Assembly (NCBI GenBank): GCA_903871605.1
Contig: CAIQHF010000053.1
Coordinates: forward strand, 1-64,000
Length of the DNA stretch: 64,000 nt
From: an uncultured Sphingomonadaceae bacterium
GTDB taxonomy: Bacteria > Pseudomonadota > Alphaproteobacteria > Sphingomonadales > Sphingomonadaceae
Reading direction: 5' to 3'
Each line of letters begins with the position of its first letter. The first letter of the stretch is position 1. Below, one piece after another: positions 25,722-34,916 of the stretch. A program made the translations under genes and the position numbers. The notes below the pieces were generated by a model. That model was given only the letters and a program-made list of their open reading frames with translations. It did no database searches and had not been told where the DNA came from.

Positions 25722-26033
25722 TCAATCGAGGCGTGGCAACCCCAGATCGATCGCGAGGTCAAGCCATTCGGGATTGGATGCTTCGATCAGCGCGATCTTC
25801 CACGCCCGCTGCCATTCCTTGAGGTGCTTTTCGCGCGTGATCGCCGATTCCATCGTTTCATGCACTTCGAACCAGACCAGCCGGCGGATGCCATAGTCGC
25901 GGGTGAAGCCGGGTAGGAGTCCACGACGATGCTGATCGGCGCGTTGAACGATGTTCGAGGTCACGCCGATGTACAGCGTGCCATGTCGACGCGAGGCCAT
26001 GATGTAGACGCACGGCTGGAAATCTTCGCGCAT
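25722..26033 (-). CDS. Small GIY-YIG nuclease domain protein
   Basis: A 103-residue single-domain GIY-YIG protein (YhbQ/UPF0213-like). CVYIMASRRHGTLYIGVTSN holds the GIY...YIG-type motif, with a conserved Arg (IVQRADQH) and a Glu near residue 63 (MESAITREKHLKEW). Such stand-alone proteins are abundant in sphingomonads; some members are structure-selective nucleases, but most are untested. ATG 26033 is chosen over a TTG 6 nt upstream. It lies between the rplT terminator/inverted repeat and pheS, on the same strand, and is not part of the usual pheS neighbourhood. Confidence 0.85.
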   Translation of the reverse strand: MREDFQPCVYIMASRRHGTLYIGVTSNIVQRADQHRRGLLPGFTRDYGIRRLVWFEVHETMESAITREKHLKEWQRAWKIALIEASNPEWLDLAIDLGLPRLD

Positions 26034-26042
26034 TCCCAACCC

Positions 26043-26155
26043 CGTCGTCCCGGCGAAAGCCGGGACCCATCGATACGGTTAGGCGTGGGGTAAGCGCAAC
26101 GCCCCGCTAGCGAGCGTTCCGCCGTCCATGGGTCCCGGCTTTCGCCGGGACGACG
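26043..26155. repeat. Perfect 28-bp inverted repeat, GAAA-hairpin family
   Basis: Arms at 26043-26070 and 26128-26155 are exact reverse complements over 28 bp, 57 nt apart. Each arm alone folds into a hairpin, CCCGGC-GAAA-GCCGGG, with a GNRA tetraloop on one strand. The unit stands between the GIY-YIG gene and the rplT terminator. It resembles REPIN-type paired palindromes, and a diverged copy is seen at 3483-3558. Confidence 0.9.
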
Positions 26156-26164
26156 AGGTAAACG

Positions 26165-26201
26165 AAAAAGGCGCGGCAGCCTTTCGACCACCGCGCCCTT
26201 T
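26165..26201 (-). terminator. Rho-independent terminator of rpmI-rplT
   Basis: On the minus strand, AAAGGGCGCGG pairs with CCGCGCCTTTTT across a 14-nt loop, followed by a T run. It starts 22 bp after the rplT stop. The stem is GC-rich and the T tract is five long, a good intrinsic terminator. Confidence 0.8.
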
Positions 26202-26223
26202 CGCTTACCTCAGCGTATCGGCT

Positions 26224-26601
26224 TCACGCCGCGACGCGCGCACCCTCGGGCAGCGCGGCCTTGGCCTGCGCCACGATCGTCGAGAACAGCGCGCCCTCGT
26301 GCATCGCCAGATCGGCGAGCACCTTGCGGTCGAGCTCGACGCCGGCGAGTTTCAGGCCGTGCATGAACACGCCATAGGTCAGCCCCTCGGCGCGGACCGC
26401 GGCGTTGATGCGCTGGATCCACAGTGCGCGGAACGAGCGCTTCTTAACCTTGCGGTCGCGATAGGCATATTGGCCGGCCTTCTCGACCGCCTGCCGGGCG
26501 ATACGGATCGTGTTCTTGCGACGGCCATAATAGCCCTTCGCCTGATCGAGGATCCTGCTGTGCTTTGCGCGCGTGGTTACGCCGCGCTTGACGCGTGCCA
26601 T
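26224..26601 (-). CDS. rplT: 50S ribosomal protein L20
   Basis: A 125-residue L20. The N terminus ([20 protein letters not shown]) and [19 protein letters not shown] are diagnostic, as is [22 protein letters not shown]20 is an early assembly protein on 23S rRNA and in many bacteria represses its own operon. It lies 13 bp downstream of rpmI, and an intrinsic terminator follows. Confidence 0.97.
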   Translation of the reverse strand: MARVKRGVTTRAKHSRILDQAKGYYGRRKNTIRIARQAVEKAGQYAYRDRKVKKRSFRALWIQRINAAVRAEGLTYGVFMHGLKLAGVELDRKVLADLAMHEGALFSTIVAQAKAALPEGARVAA

Positions 26602-26614
26602 CTATCCGTACTCC

Positions 26615-26818
26615 TCAGTTGAGACCGTAGGGCGCCCAGAGCTTGACCCGGGGCGTATCCGCCTCGGAAAGCACGCTGGTGCCGCGGTTGGTGCGGATAT
26701 ACTTGCTGTTGTGGCTGATCAGGCGGTGGCGCTTGCCGGCGACACCATGCTTCACCTTACCGGTGGCGGTGAGCTTGAAGCGCTTCTTCACGCCGCTCTT
26801 CGTCTTGAGCTTGGGCAT
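26615..26818 (-). CDS. rpmI: 50S ribosomal protein L35
   Basis: A 67-residue L35 ([20 protein letters not shown] at the N terminus, [20 protein letters not shown] at the end). GAGGAG lies 8 nt before the ATG. infC, which often precedes rpmI, is absent; instead a promoter lies about 100 bp upstream. rplT follows after 13 bp. Confidence 0.96.
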   Translation of the reverse strand: MPKLKTKSGVKKRFKLTATGKVKHGVAGKRHRLISHNSKYIRTNRGTSVLSEADTPRVKLWAPYGLN

Positions 26819-26919
26819 TTTCGACTCCTCGCAAGGTGGCCCCGGGACTGGGACCGGTCGATTGCAGATGCGCCACGGCAGCCCACACTGGCCGGGCGAT
26901 CCCTCGATCGAAGCGCGGG

Positions 26920-26948
26920 CCTATAGGGGCAATGCGCGCACCATGCAA
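26920..26948 (-). promoter_or_regulatory. Promoter of rpmI-rplT
   Basis: On the minus strand TTGCAT (26948-26943) and TATAGG (26925-26920) are exactly 17 bp apart. Transcription would begin near 26913, leaving a 5' leader of about 95 nt before rpmI. That is long enough for an L20-type autoregulatory leader, although no specific fold was established. Confidence 0.6.
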
Positions 26949-26992
26949 CCATCCGACGGAACCCTGTCGTTTCGTGCCCGTTCAATGCCTTC

Positions 26993-29140
26993 GTGGCGAC
27001 GACCCTCCCCCCCGAAGCGGACGCGCCGGTGCCCGCCCCCTCCCCGGCGCCTTTGCCGACGCGACACCGCACGCCCAGCCGGTGGGACGCGCCGCTTGGC
27101 ATCGGGCTGTCGATCCTCGCCTGCCTGATCGGGCTGATCCTGCTCGCATGGGCGATCCTCTTCGTCACCAAGGGCCGCTTCCTCAAGCATCGCTTCGAGA
27201 GCATCGCGAGCAGCCTGTCGCAGCGCCGGATACGCGTGGCGGGCGACTTCCAGCTCTATTTCGATCCGATCAACATAAAGTTCGTCGCCGACGGGATCAC
27301 CGTCTCCAACCCCGACTGGGCCACCAAGCCCAATTTCCTGACCGCCGATCATGTCGACACGCGCATCTCGACCTTCCGCGCGATCTTTGGCGATTATCAT
27401 GCGCGCTGGCTTAATCTCGCCAACGCCGCGGTCGACATGGAATGGGACAGGAGCCGCACGCACAACAGCTGGACGTTCGGCGACCCCAACAAGAAGGGCA
27501 AGCCCTTCCGGATGCCGGTCATCGAACGCGCCGCGGTGACCGGCACGACGCTGCGCTACCGCGACCCCAAGCTGCAGATCGCCACCGACCAGCGCTTTGG
27601 CACCCTCAATTCGACGGGCCGGCATATCGACAATGCGATCGGCTTTGCCGGCAGCGGCGACTATCAGGGGCACGCCTTCAGCAATTCGGGCAAGCTGATG
27701 TCGCCCAACACGACGGTGACGCTCGGCCGCACGCAGGTCGAACTCCACGCCGATACCGGCCGCACGCATCTCGATCTCGACGGCATGATGCCGACGCTGA
27801 CCACGATCGACGGCGCAACCGCCGATCTCGCGGTGCGCGGCCCCAACGCCCGATTGCTGTTCGATCTGCTCCACGTCGTCATTCCCGATACGCGCGCCTA
27901 TCATTTCCGCTCGCATCTCGAGAAGGTCGGCGGCGACTATCGCTTCACGAAGCTGTCGGGCGCGTTCGGCGACAGCGATCTCGCCGGCAGCATGACGATC
28001 TCGCTGCCCGACAACCGGCTCAAGCTCGACGCGAACATCGCCTCGCACAAGCTCGACATCATCGATATCGGGCCGTTCATCGGCTACGATCCGCAAGCGC
28101 TGGCGACCAAGGGCGCGGCGGCGGCGGCGACCACGGTCTCGAAGGCCGACCATCCGCGTATCCTGCCCGACGCGCCACTGCGAATCGACGCGATGAAGGC
28201 GTTCGACGCGCACGTGCTCTACAAGGTCGACAGGATCCGCGCGCCGCACGTCCCGGTCTCGAACGTCGCGCTGACGCTCGATCTCGACCATAATATGCTC
28301 AAGCTGTCGCCGCTCACGATGGACGTCGTCGGCACCGGGCATCTTGCCGCCGACATTACGCTCAATGCGCGCGTGCCCGCGGTCTATACGACCTACGACA
28401 TCCGGCTGTCGCCGACACCGCTCGGCGCGCTGATGGGCGGCTTCGGCCTCAAGGATGCCGGCACCACCGGCACGGTCAGGGCACGGATCAACATGTCCGG
28501 CACCGGCGATTCGGTACGCAAGTCGCTCGCCACCGCCAACGGCCGGATCGCGATCGTGCTGCCGGCCGGGACATTCTGGACGAGCTATGCCCAGCTTTCC
28601 GAATTCGACATCGGCCTGTTCCTGCAGAAGCTGCTGCAAAAACAGCTCAAGCAGCCGATCAAGATCAACTGCGGGCTGGTCGCCTTCACCGTCAGGAACG
28701 GCGTTGCCGCGGCCGACCCGATCCTGATCGACACCGACAAGAATCTGATGGCGGCCAAGGGCGGCTTCAGCTTCATCGATGAGTCGCTCAACCTCCAGTT
28801 CCGCGCCGACGGCAAGAAATTCTCGGCCTTTTCGGGGCAGTCGCCCGTCGGGATCGGTGGCTATTTCTCGGCCCCCGCGCTGCATATCGTCAGCCCGCAG
28901 CTGGTCGAGCGCGTCGGTGCGGCGGTGGCGCTGGGTGTGGTAGCGACGCCGGTGGCGGCGATCCTCGCCTTCGTCGATCCAGGCGATGCCAAGAGCGCGG
29001 CGTGCGGCCCGGTGCTCTCGGCGAAACCGGCAGCGGCGCAGATGTCGACCAAGGGCAAGCCGATCAAGCTGCTCGGCGACAAGTCCGCCAATGGCGAGCA
29101 GGGCGCGAAGCCGAAGAAGAAGTTTCTGGGAATTTTCTAG
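26993..29140 (+). CDS. AsmA-family protein
   Basis: A 715-residue inner-membrane-anchored protein with an AsmA-like periplasmic body. A Pro-rich N terminus precedes a transmembrane helix (IGLSILACLIGLILLAWAIL, about residues 38-57). The AsmA signature follows: VAGDFQLYFDPINIKFVADGITVSNPDW. The long beta-rich remainder ends in the AsmA C-terminal domain (~540-660) and a Lys-rich tail. AsmA-like proteins are bridge-type lipid transport or membrane homeostasis proteins. The start is GTG at 26993. It is divergent from rpmI and converges on hisN. Confidence 0.85.
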   Translation: MATTLPPEADAPVPAPSPAPLPTRHRTPSRWDAPLGIGLSILACLIGLILLAWAILFVTKGRFLKHRFESIASSLSQRRIRVAGDFQLYFDPINIKFVADGITVSNPDWATKPNFLTADHVDTRISTFRAIFGDYHARWLNLANAAVDMEWDRSRTHNSWTFGDPNKKGKPFRMPVIERAAVTGTTLRYRDPKLQIATDQRFGTLNSTGRHIDNAIGFAGSGDYQGHAFSNSGKLMSPNTTVTLGRTQVELHADTGRTHLDLDGMMPTLTTIDGATADLAVRGPNARLLFDLLHVVIPDTRAYHFRSHLEKVGGDYRFTKLSGAFGDSDLAGSMTISLPDNRLKLDANIASHKLDIIDIGPFIGYDPQALATKGAAAAATTVSKADHPRILPDAPLRIDAMKAFDAHVLYKVDRIRAPHVPVSNVALTLDLDHNMLKLSPLTMDVVGTGHLAADITLNARVPAVYTTYDIRLSPTPLGALMGGFGLKDAGTTGTVRARINMSGTGDSVRKSLATANGRIAIVLPAGTFWTSYAQLSEFDIGLFLQKLLQKQLKQPIKINCGLVAFTVRNGVAAADPILIDTDKNLMAAKGGFSFIDESLNLQFRADGKKFSAFSGQSPVGIGGYFSAPALHIVSPQLVERVGAAVALGVVATPVAAILAFVDPGDAKSAACGPVLSAKPAAAQMSTKGKPIKLLGDKSANGEQGAKPKKKFLGIF

Positions 29141-29292
29141 GCGCCTCGCTCCTCCCCCAAGAGGCGGCGGAGCGAAGTCTCTCCCGAGCGACGCTCGATG
29201 GAGCCGGGCGGTCCCTCGCCGATGGGCTTTTCTTCGGCCTTCCTCCTCCGCCAGCGTCGGCGCCTCCTAGCGAAGGGAGGGCCGGGCGCGTC

Positions 29293-30063
29293 TCACCCTG
29301 CCGCGATCCGCGCCAGGATCGGATCCATCAGCCGTGCATCGCCGACGGCGACGACCTGCCCCTTGCTGTCCGCGCCGAGCCGGTTCCCCTGCCAATCGCG
29401 CATGATGCCGCCCGCCCCTTCGACGACGGGCACCAGCGCCGCGAAATCATAGAGTTTGAGCCCCGCCTCGATCACCGCGTCGAGCTGGCCAAGCGACAAC
29501 AGGCCGTAATTATAGCAATCGCCGCCCCAGATCGAATCGCGAGCGGGCGCGATGCAGCGGTCGTAGGCCGCCATCTCGTCGGGCCGGAAATAGCCGGGGC
29601 CGGTGGTGGCGAGAATCGCATCGCCGAGCGCTGCGCACTGCCGCGTCGTCACCGCGATGCCGTTGAGCGTCGTCGGCTGCCCGACCGCGCCGATCCAGCG
29701 CTCGCGCTGCACCGGCTGGTCGATCAGGCCGAGCACCGGCGTCCCCGCCTCGACCAGCGCGACCAGAGTCCCGAAAATCGCCCGGCCCGCGACGAAGCTG
29801 CGCGTGCCGTCGATCGGATCGAGCACCCAGACGCGTTCGGCGCCTTCGCGCGTGACGCCATATTCCTCGCCGACGATGCCATCCAGCGGCCGCTCGGCCT
29901 CGAGGATCGTGCGCATCGCGGCTTCGGCGGCACGGTCCGCTTCGGTGACGGGCGAGGCGTCGGCCTTGCGCTCGGCGGTGAACGGCGCGCGGAAGTGGGG
30001 GCGGATCGCGGCGCCCGCGGCATCGGCAAGGCGCAGCGCAAGGCGGATATCGTCGTCGGTCAT
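29293..30063 (-). CDS. hisN: Histidinol-phosphatase, inositol monophosphatase family
   Basis: A 256-residue Mg-dependent phosphatase. Metal and substrate motifs are GEEYG (about 65-69), DPIDGTRSFVAGRA (about 81-94), and the GDCYNYGLLS and LYDFAALVPVVEGAGG segments. The FAALVPVVEGAGG ending is typical of the HisN branch, which removes phosphate from histidinol phosphate where no other such phosphatase exists. A general inositol monophosphatase role remains possible. It is divergent from a VOC gene and converges with the AsmA gene across 152 bp of G/C-rich low-complexity sequence. Confidence 0.85.
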   Translation of the reverse strand: MTDDDIRLALRLADAAGAAIRPHFRAPFTAERKADASPVTEADRAAEAAMRTILEAERPLDGIVGEEYGVTREGAERVWVLDPIDGTRSFVAGRAIFGTLVALVEAGTPVLGLIDQPVQRERWIGAVGQPTTLNGIAVTTRQCAALGDAILATTGPGYFRPDEMAAYDRCIAPARDSIWGGDCYNYGLLSLGQLDAVIEAGLKLYDFAALVPVVEGAGGIMRDWQGNRLGADSKGQVVAVGDARLMDPILARIAAG

Positions 30064-30125
30064 GCCGCCAGCCGTAGCGGGCTCGGCGCCGCGGCGGTAG
30101 GGTCGATCGGCAAAGGAGACCGACG

Positions 30126-30557
30126 ATGCGCCACGCCCTGATCCCCTGCCTGCGCTACGAGGATGCGCCCGCCGCGATCCTCTTCCTGTGCGACGCGTTC
30201 GGCTTCGTGCCGCACGCCATCTACACCGACGAGGACGACCAGCAGATCGTCCATCATGCGCAGCTGCTGCTCGACGGCAACATGATCATGCTGGGTTCGG
30301 TACGCGAAGATGCCGACGACAATCTCTACGGCTGGATGACGCCGGGCGAAGCCGAGGGCATCACGATGTGCGTCTATGCGGTCGTCGCCGATCCCGATGC
30401 GCACCATGCGATCGCCGTCGCTGCCGGCGCCGAGATACTGGTGCCGCCGCACGACAATGAGGGCTATCCCGGCCGAGGCTATGACGCGCGCGATCTCGAG
30501 GGGCATGTCTGGAGTTTCGGAAGCTATGATCCCTATGCGCTGCCGGTGGATGCATAG
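30126..30557 (+). CDS. VOC (glyoxalase/bleomycin-resistance fold) family protein
   Basis: A 143-residue protein of the vicinal oxygen chelate superfamily, PhnB-like. It opens with LIPCLRYEDAPAAILFLCDAFGFVP, has HAQLLLDGNMIMLGS in the first module and GRGYDARDLEGHVWSFGSY in the last, the usual metal-ligand region. AGGAG lies 7 nt before the ATG. The substrate is unknown. It stands between hisN (divergent) and the M28 peptidase (convergent). Confidence 0.85.
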   Translation: MRHALIPCLRYEDAPAAILFLCDAFGFVPHAIYTDEDDQQIVHHAQLLLDGNMIMLGSVREDADDNLYGWMTPGEAEGITMCVYAVVADPDAHHAIAVAAGAEILVPPHDNEGYPGRGYDARDLEGHVWSFGSYDPYALPVDA

Positions 30558-30624
30558 GCGTCACTGACGATGCCGCACGCCGCGTCGATCGCTCCAGCCC
30601 GGATCTGCCGCAGAGGCGGGCGGG

Positions 30625-32283
30625 TCAGCGCCGCCGCGCCGCCGCGCTCTCGTCTCGCGCCGCCCTGAACTCGGAGGTCGCGTTCCACGTTGGCCACATG
30701 CGCGAATTGGCGAGCTTGCCGCCAACCGCGTAGAACAGGTTCACGTCCGCCGCGGCGCCGCGCAGATCCCAGTCCGCCGACCACAGGTCGCAGGTCTGGT
30801 GATAGCAATGCGCGGTATAGTCGCTCACCCATTTGTCGCCGGCCGCGCGGCCGCCGTTCACCAGATCGACGCCGCCCCCCGCACCCATCAGCAGCAATGT
30901 CGGCACGCCGCGCTTGGCGAGCGAGAAATGATCGGCGCGATAGACCAGCCCGCGTTCGGGCTTCGCATCGGGGGTGACGACGCGGCCCTGCGCCGCGGCC
31001 GCGGCCGCGAGATCGCCGTCGAGGCTGTCCTGCCCCGCGCCGATCAGCACGACGTCGCGCGACGGGCCGGCGGTCTGCAATATGTCGATCGTCAGATTGG
31101 CGACGGTGGTGGCGATCGGGAAAGCGGGGTGCTGCGCATAATATTCGGAGCCGAGCAGCCCGCGTTCCTCGGCTGTCCAGAATCCGAAGCCGATCGTCCG
31201 CTCGGGCGCCGGACTGCCCTTATAGGCCCTCGCAAGCGCGAGCAGGCTGGCGACGCCGAGCCCGTCATCGTTCGCGCCCGGCCGGATCGTGCGGCCCTGC
31301 GCGTCGGGCGCGCCGATGCCATAGGCATCCCAGTGCGCACCGAACAGCACCGTCTCTTGCGGATGCGTCGTACCGGCAATCTTGGCGAGGACATTGTGAC
31401 TTTCGATCTTGCGGCTCTGGACCGGCATGTCGATCGAGAAGCGCGCGCCCTCGAGCGTCACGGGTCGGAAGCTTGCCGAGCGTGCCTTGACCGCGAGCGC
31501 ATCGAGATCGAGCCCGGCGGCTGCGAACAGCGCCTTGGCGAACGGCCCCGCGATCCATGACTGCACCGCGACCGGCTGGGGCTGGCCCGGCTCGACCGGC
31601 AACGCATAGGTGCCGCCGACCGTATTGCCCGCGACGTTCCAGCCGTAGCCCGCCGCGCCGGTCTCGTGGACGATCAGCGCGCCGATCGCGCCGCGCCGCG
31701 CGGCTTCCTCATATTTGTAGGTCCAGCGGCCATAATAGGTCATCGCCGCGCCGCCGAATTTACCGTAGGCATCCTCGCCCGGGCGGGCGGCATAATCGGG
31801 ATCGTTGACGAGGAAGATCGCGACCTTGCCGTGCAGGTCGATGCCCTTGAAGTCGTCCCAGCCGCGCTCGGGTGCCGAGACGCCGTAGCCGACGAAGACG
31901 AGCGGCGCGTCGGCGATCGTGACGTGATCCGTGGCACGCGTCGTACCCGGCGCGATATCGGTGCCGAGGACGGGCGAGAGCGTCTTGCCGGCGACCGTGA
32001 TCGCCAGCCTGGCCGGCGTGCCCGCGACATCGTGGATCATCGGCACGGTCTGCGTCCATTGCCCGCCCGGCGCCGCCGGCTGCAGCCCCAGCGCCTTCAG
32101 CCGCGCGACCAGATAGGCGACCGTCCTGGCCTCGCCCGGCGTGCCGGGGGCGCGGCCCTGATAGCGCTCGGAGGCGATCTCCTTGACCGTTGCCGACAGC
32201 TCCGACGGCGTTACCGGGGCGGGGGCAGGCGCCGCCGCGACGAGCAGCGGAACGAGCGCGAGCGCCGACAGCCGCCGCGTCAT
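30625..32283 (-). CDS. Secreted M28 family zinc peptidase with PA domain
   Basis: A 552-residue exported metallopeptidase. The signal peptide is MTRRLSALALVPLLVAAAPA. A PA insert (about 120-300) precedes the M28 core, in which zinc ligands are seen in GAHWDAYGIG, GANDDGLGVASLLALAR and FWTAEERGLLGSEYY, with a late YHQTCDLW. M28 members are aminopeptidases or glutamyl-cyclase-like; the exact activity is unknown. Its ATG overlaps the stop of the S10 peptidase upstream as ATGA, so the two secreted peptidases form a coupled pair. Confidence 0.9.
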   Translation of the reverse strand: MTRRLSALALVPLLVAAAPAPAPVTPSELSATVKEIASERYQGRAPGTPGEARTVAYLVARLKALGLQPAAPGGQWTQTVPMIHDVAGTPARLAITVAGKTLSPVLGTDIAPGTTRATDHVTIADAPLVFVGYGVSAPERGWDDFKGIDLHGKVAIFLVNDPDYAARPGEDAYGKFGGAAMTYYGRWTYKYEEAARRGAIGALIVHETGAAGYGWNVAGNTVGGTYALPVEPGQPQPVAVQSWIAGPFAKALFAAAGLDLDALAVKARSASFRPVTLEGARFSIDMPVQSRKIESHNVLAKIAGTTHPQETVLFGAHWDAYGIGAPDAQGRTIRPGANDDGLGVASLLALARAYKGSPAPERTIGFGFWTAEERGLLGSEYYAQHPAFPIATTVANLTIDILQTAGPSRDVVLIGAGQDSLDGDLAAAAAAQGRVVTPDAKPERGLVYRADHFSLAKRGVPTLLLMGAGGGVDLVNGGRAAGDKWVSDYTAHCYHQTCDLWSADWDLRGAAADVNLFYAVGGKLANSRMWPTWNATSEFRAARDESAAARRR

Positions 32284-33809
32284 CCCTGCGCTCCATAGGC
32301 CGACATGATGTCGCGGCGCAGCGCCGCGCCGCTGTCGGGCCGCGCGTAGAACATGTGGCCGCCGGGATACATGTGCAGCCTGATGCGGTCGGTGGTGCCA
32401 TAGCCCGGCATCTGCGCGATCAGCAGCCGCGAGCCGAAATAGGGGCAGGAAAGGTCGTTCCAGCCATGGACGATCGTCACCGCCATCTTGGGATCGATCG
32501 CGATCGCCTTGCGCAGATCGGTGACCGGGCTGTCGCTATTGTCGCGATCCCAGTCGCGGTTCACCTCGTAGGACAGCGCATTATAGCGGCCGTCGACCTT
32601 CCAGCCGACCTGGTTGGTCACGAAATCGACCATCGCCGAGGTAGTCGGCGCGATCAGCGCATCGAGCAGCGGATCGTTGGACTTCTGGTCCGGGCTGGCG
32701 GGGAAGGGATCATAGGCGGTGACGTTCGAATCATAGACCGAGCCGATCTTGCCCTCGGACCGATGGACCTCACGCAGATAGGTGCCGATGTCGACGCGGC
32801 CGTTCATCCGCCGCACCAGCACCGGATCGAGCCCGGTCAGGTCCGCGACCTTCGCCGAGAGCCGGTCGGTCGCGATCTTGTCCGCGGGTCCCGCAAGGAA
32901 GTCGGTAACGAACTGGTTGCGGTCATATTGTTCGACGGGCGCCATCGTCGTCTCGTTGAGCGGCGTGCCGCGGCGCTCGAAATTGCCGGCGGTCATCGCG
33001 GTCAGGTTGATCATCCAGGGCAGCGGCGAGAGCGCGTCCTCCTGCCCGATCGCGGGCGGATCGAGATAGGGCGAGACCATCGTCATGCCCGAAATGCCGA
33101 CCCCCATCTGCGTCTGCAGATAGAAAGCGAGCCGCGGCACGCGGTAGCCGCCATAGCTTTCGCCGACGAGATATTTGCGGCTCGTCATCCGATCGTTCTT
33201 GAGCAGCCAATCATAGACCACGCGGCTGAGATATTCGATGTCGGCCTTGGCGGTGTAGAAGGACTTCTTGGTCTGGTCGGCATCGACGCGGGTGCGCGAG
33301 AAGCCGGTGCCGATCGGGTCGATGAACACGAGGTCGGTGAAGTCGAGCCAGCTATTGGCATTGTCGCGCAGGATCGCAGGATCGGACGGGCTGTCGCCGG
33401 CCTCGCCGAACGCGACCTTCTTGGGGCCGATCGCACCCAGATTGAGATAGACCGACGCCGCGCCCGGCCCGCCGTTGAACGCGAAGGTGACGGGTCGCGC
33501 CGCGCCGCGTCCGGGGACGGTGTAGGCGGTATAGACGACCTCGCCGATCGTCTTGCCCTTGTCGTCTTTGACCGGGATAGCGCCGACGGTCGCGACATAA
33601 TCGAGCCGCCGGCCGCCGATCATCGCGCTCTGCTTGACCGACTTGGGTGCGGGGAAGGGCGCGAGATCGGTGTCGAGCTTGGCGGCATCCTTCGCCTGCT
33701 CCTTGGCGTCGCCCCCCTTGCCCGTGCTATCGGGCCGATCGGCGGCATGGAGCGGCGACCCCAGAGCGACGAGCAGCGAGATGCAGGAGGCGAGCGGGAT
33801 GATACGCAT
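32280..33809 (-). CDS. Secreted S10 family serine carboxypeptidase
   Basis: A 509-residue exported peptidase. The start at 33809 (MRIIPLASCISLLVALGSP) gives a signal peptide. The triad is visible: Ser in VGESYGGYR, Asp in HGWNDLSCPY and His in PGGHMFY. The oxyanion segment FNGGPGAAS is present. S10 enzymes remove C-terminal residues from peptides, here presumably in the periplasm or outside. M28 overlaps downstream (ATGA), which suggests joint peptide degradation. kdsA ends 89 bp upstream on the same strand. Confidence 0.92.
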   Translation of the reverse strand: MRIIPLASCISLLVALGSPLHAADRPDSTGKGGDAKEQAKDAAKLDTDLAPFPAPKSVKQSAMIGGRRLDYVATVGAIPVKDDKGKTIGEVVYTAYTVPGRGAARPVTFAFNGGPGAASVYLNLGAIGPKKVAFGEAGDSPSDPAILRDNANSWLDFTDLVFIDPIGTGFSRTRVDADQTKKSFYTAKADIEYLSRVVYDWLLKNDRMTSRKYLVGESYGGYRVPRLAFYLQTQMGVGISGMTMVSPYLDPPAIGQEDALSPLPWMINLTAMTAGNFERRGTPLNETTMAPVEQYDRNQFVTDFLAGPADKIATDRLSAKVADLTGLDPVLVRRMNGRVDIGTYLREVHRSEGKIGSVYDSNVTAYDPFPASPDQKSNDPLLDALIAPTTSAMVDFVTNQVGWKVDGRYNALSYEVNRDWDRDNSDSPVTDLRKAIAIDPKMAVTIVHGWNDLSCPYFGSRLLIAQMPGYGTTDRIRLHMYPGGHMFYARPDSGAALRRDIMSAYGAQG

Positions 33810-33898
33810 GAACAATACCCCTAGAACGACGGGCACTCTACGGTGCCTGGAAGCCCCGCTTTAGATCATGCGGCACGCATCCGGGCAAGCCGGCGCGG

Positions 33899-34732
33899 TC
33901 AGCCCTGCGGTTTCACGATCGCATCGATCGCGAGCAGCTGCTCGAGCAGCGGCTCGAGCCGGTCAAGCGGCCAGGCATTGGGTCCGTCGGAATAGGCCTG
34001 GTCGGGATCGGGATGCGTTTCGAGAAACACGCCCGCGACGCCCGCCGCGACCGCGGCGCGTGCCAGCACGGGCACGAATTCGCGCTGGCCGCCCGAGCGA
34101 TCGCCCTGCCCGCCCGGCAGCTGCACCGAATGCGTCGCGTCGAAGACGACCGGACAGCCTGTGTCGCGTAGGATCGCGAGGCTGCGCATGTCGGACACGA
34201 GATTGTTGTAGCCGAACGACGCGCCGCGTTCGCACACCAGGAAATTGTCCGCGTCGACGCCCGCCGCCGTCGCCGCCGCGCGCGCCTTGGCGACGACGTG
34301 TACCATGTCGCCGGGCGCCATGAACTGCGCCTTCTTGATGTTGACTGGCTTGCCCGAGGCGGCGACGGCCGCGATGAAATCGGTCTGCCGTGCGAGGAAG
34401 GCGGGCGTCTGCAGCACGTCGGCGACCTCGGCTACCGCGCCGACCTGCGCCTCGGTATGTACGTCGGTGAGGATCGGCAGCCCCGTCTCGCGGCGCACCT
34501 TGTCGAGGATACGCAGGCCTTCGTCCATGCCAGGCCCGCGGAACGAGGTGCCCGAGCTGCGGTTCGCCTTGTCGAACGAGCTCTTGTAGATCAGCAGGAT
34601 GCCGAGCCGTTCGGCGACACGTTTGAGCGTCTCGGCGACCAAGAGCGCATGGCCCTCGCTTTCGATCACACAGGGGCCCGCGATCACGAACAAGCGCCGG
34701 TCGGGCCCGACGTCATGATGACAGAGACGCAT
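33899..34732 (-). CDS. kdsA: 3-deoxy-8-phosphooctulonate synthase (Kdo-8-P synthase)
   Basis: A 277-residue enzyme that condenses phosphoenolpyruvate with arabinose 5-phosphate. Landmarks are [50 protein letters not shown] and [29 protein letters not shown] lies 4 nt before the ATG. It is divergent from kdsD (184 bp gap), which supplies arabinose 5-phosphate. Sphingomonads generally make glycosphingolipids in place of lipopolysaccharide, so the Kdo made here is most simply for the capsule linker (inference). Confidence 0.95.
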   Translation of the reverse strand: MRLCHHDVGPDRRLFVIAGPCVIESEGHALLVAETLKRVAERLGILLIYKSSFDKANRSSGTSFRGPGMDEGLRILDKVRRETGLPILTDVHTEAQVGAVAEVADVLQTPAFLARQTDFIAAVAASGKPVNIKKAQFMAPGDMVHVVAKARAAATAAGVDADNFLVCERGASFGYNNLVSDMRSLAILRDTGCPVVFDATHSVQLPGGQGDRSGGQREFVPVLARAAVAAGVAGVFLETHPDPDQAYSDGPNAWPLDRLEPLLEQLLAIDAIVKPQG

Positions 34733-34916
34733 GATGTCCTCTCGCAAACGGCTGCAAACAAGCTTCGTCGGAAACGCCGCACCGCTTATCCCGCGTCGCC
34801 GTGGCGCGACACGAAAAACTTGGCGCCCCATGCACTTGGTAATATGCACCACATCGATCGATGGCCAACGACAAATCGATTTCGCGTCGACTGAACAGGC
34901 TAAGGGTTTGCGTACG

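Noticed and set aside
26921-28885. Open frame of over 650 codons on the minus strand opposite the AsmA-family gene
   Set aside because: It is the antisense shadow of a GC-rich gene: composition is Arg/Asp/Glu/Gly with no domain or membrane pattern, while the plus-strand protein has clear AsmA motifs.
29141-29292. Structured element between the AsmA gene and hisN
   Set aside because: The sequence is low-complexity CTCC/GGAG-rich with only short imperfect pairings; no convincing terminator or repeat unit.
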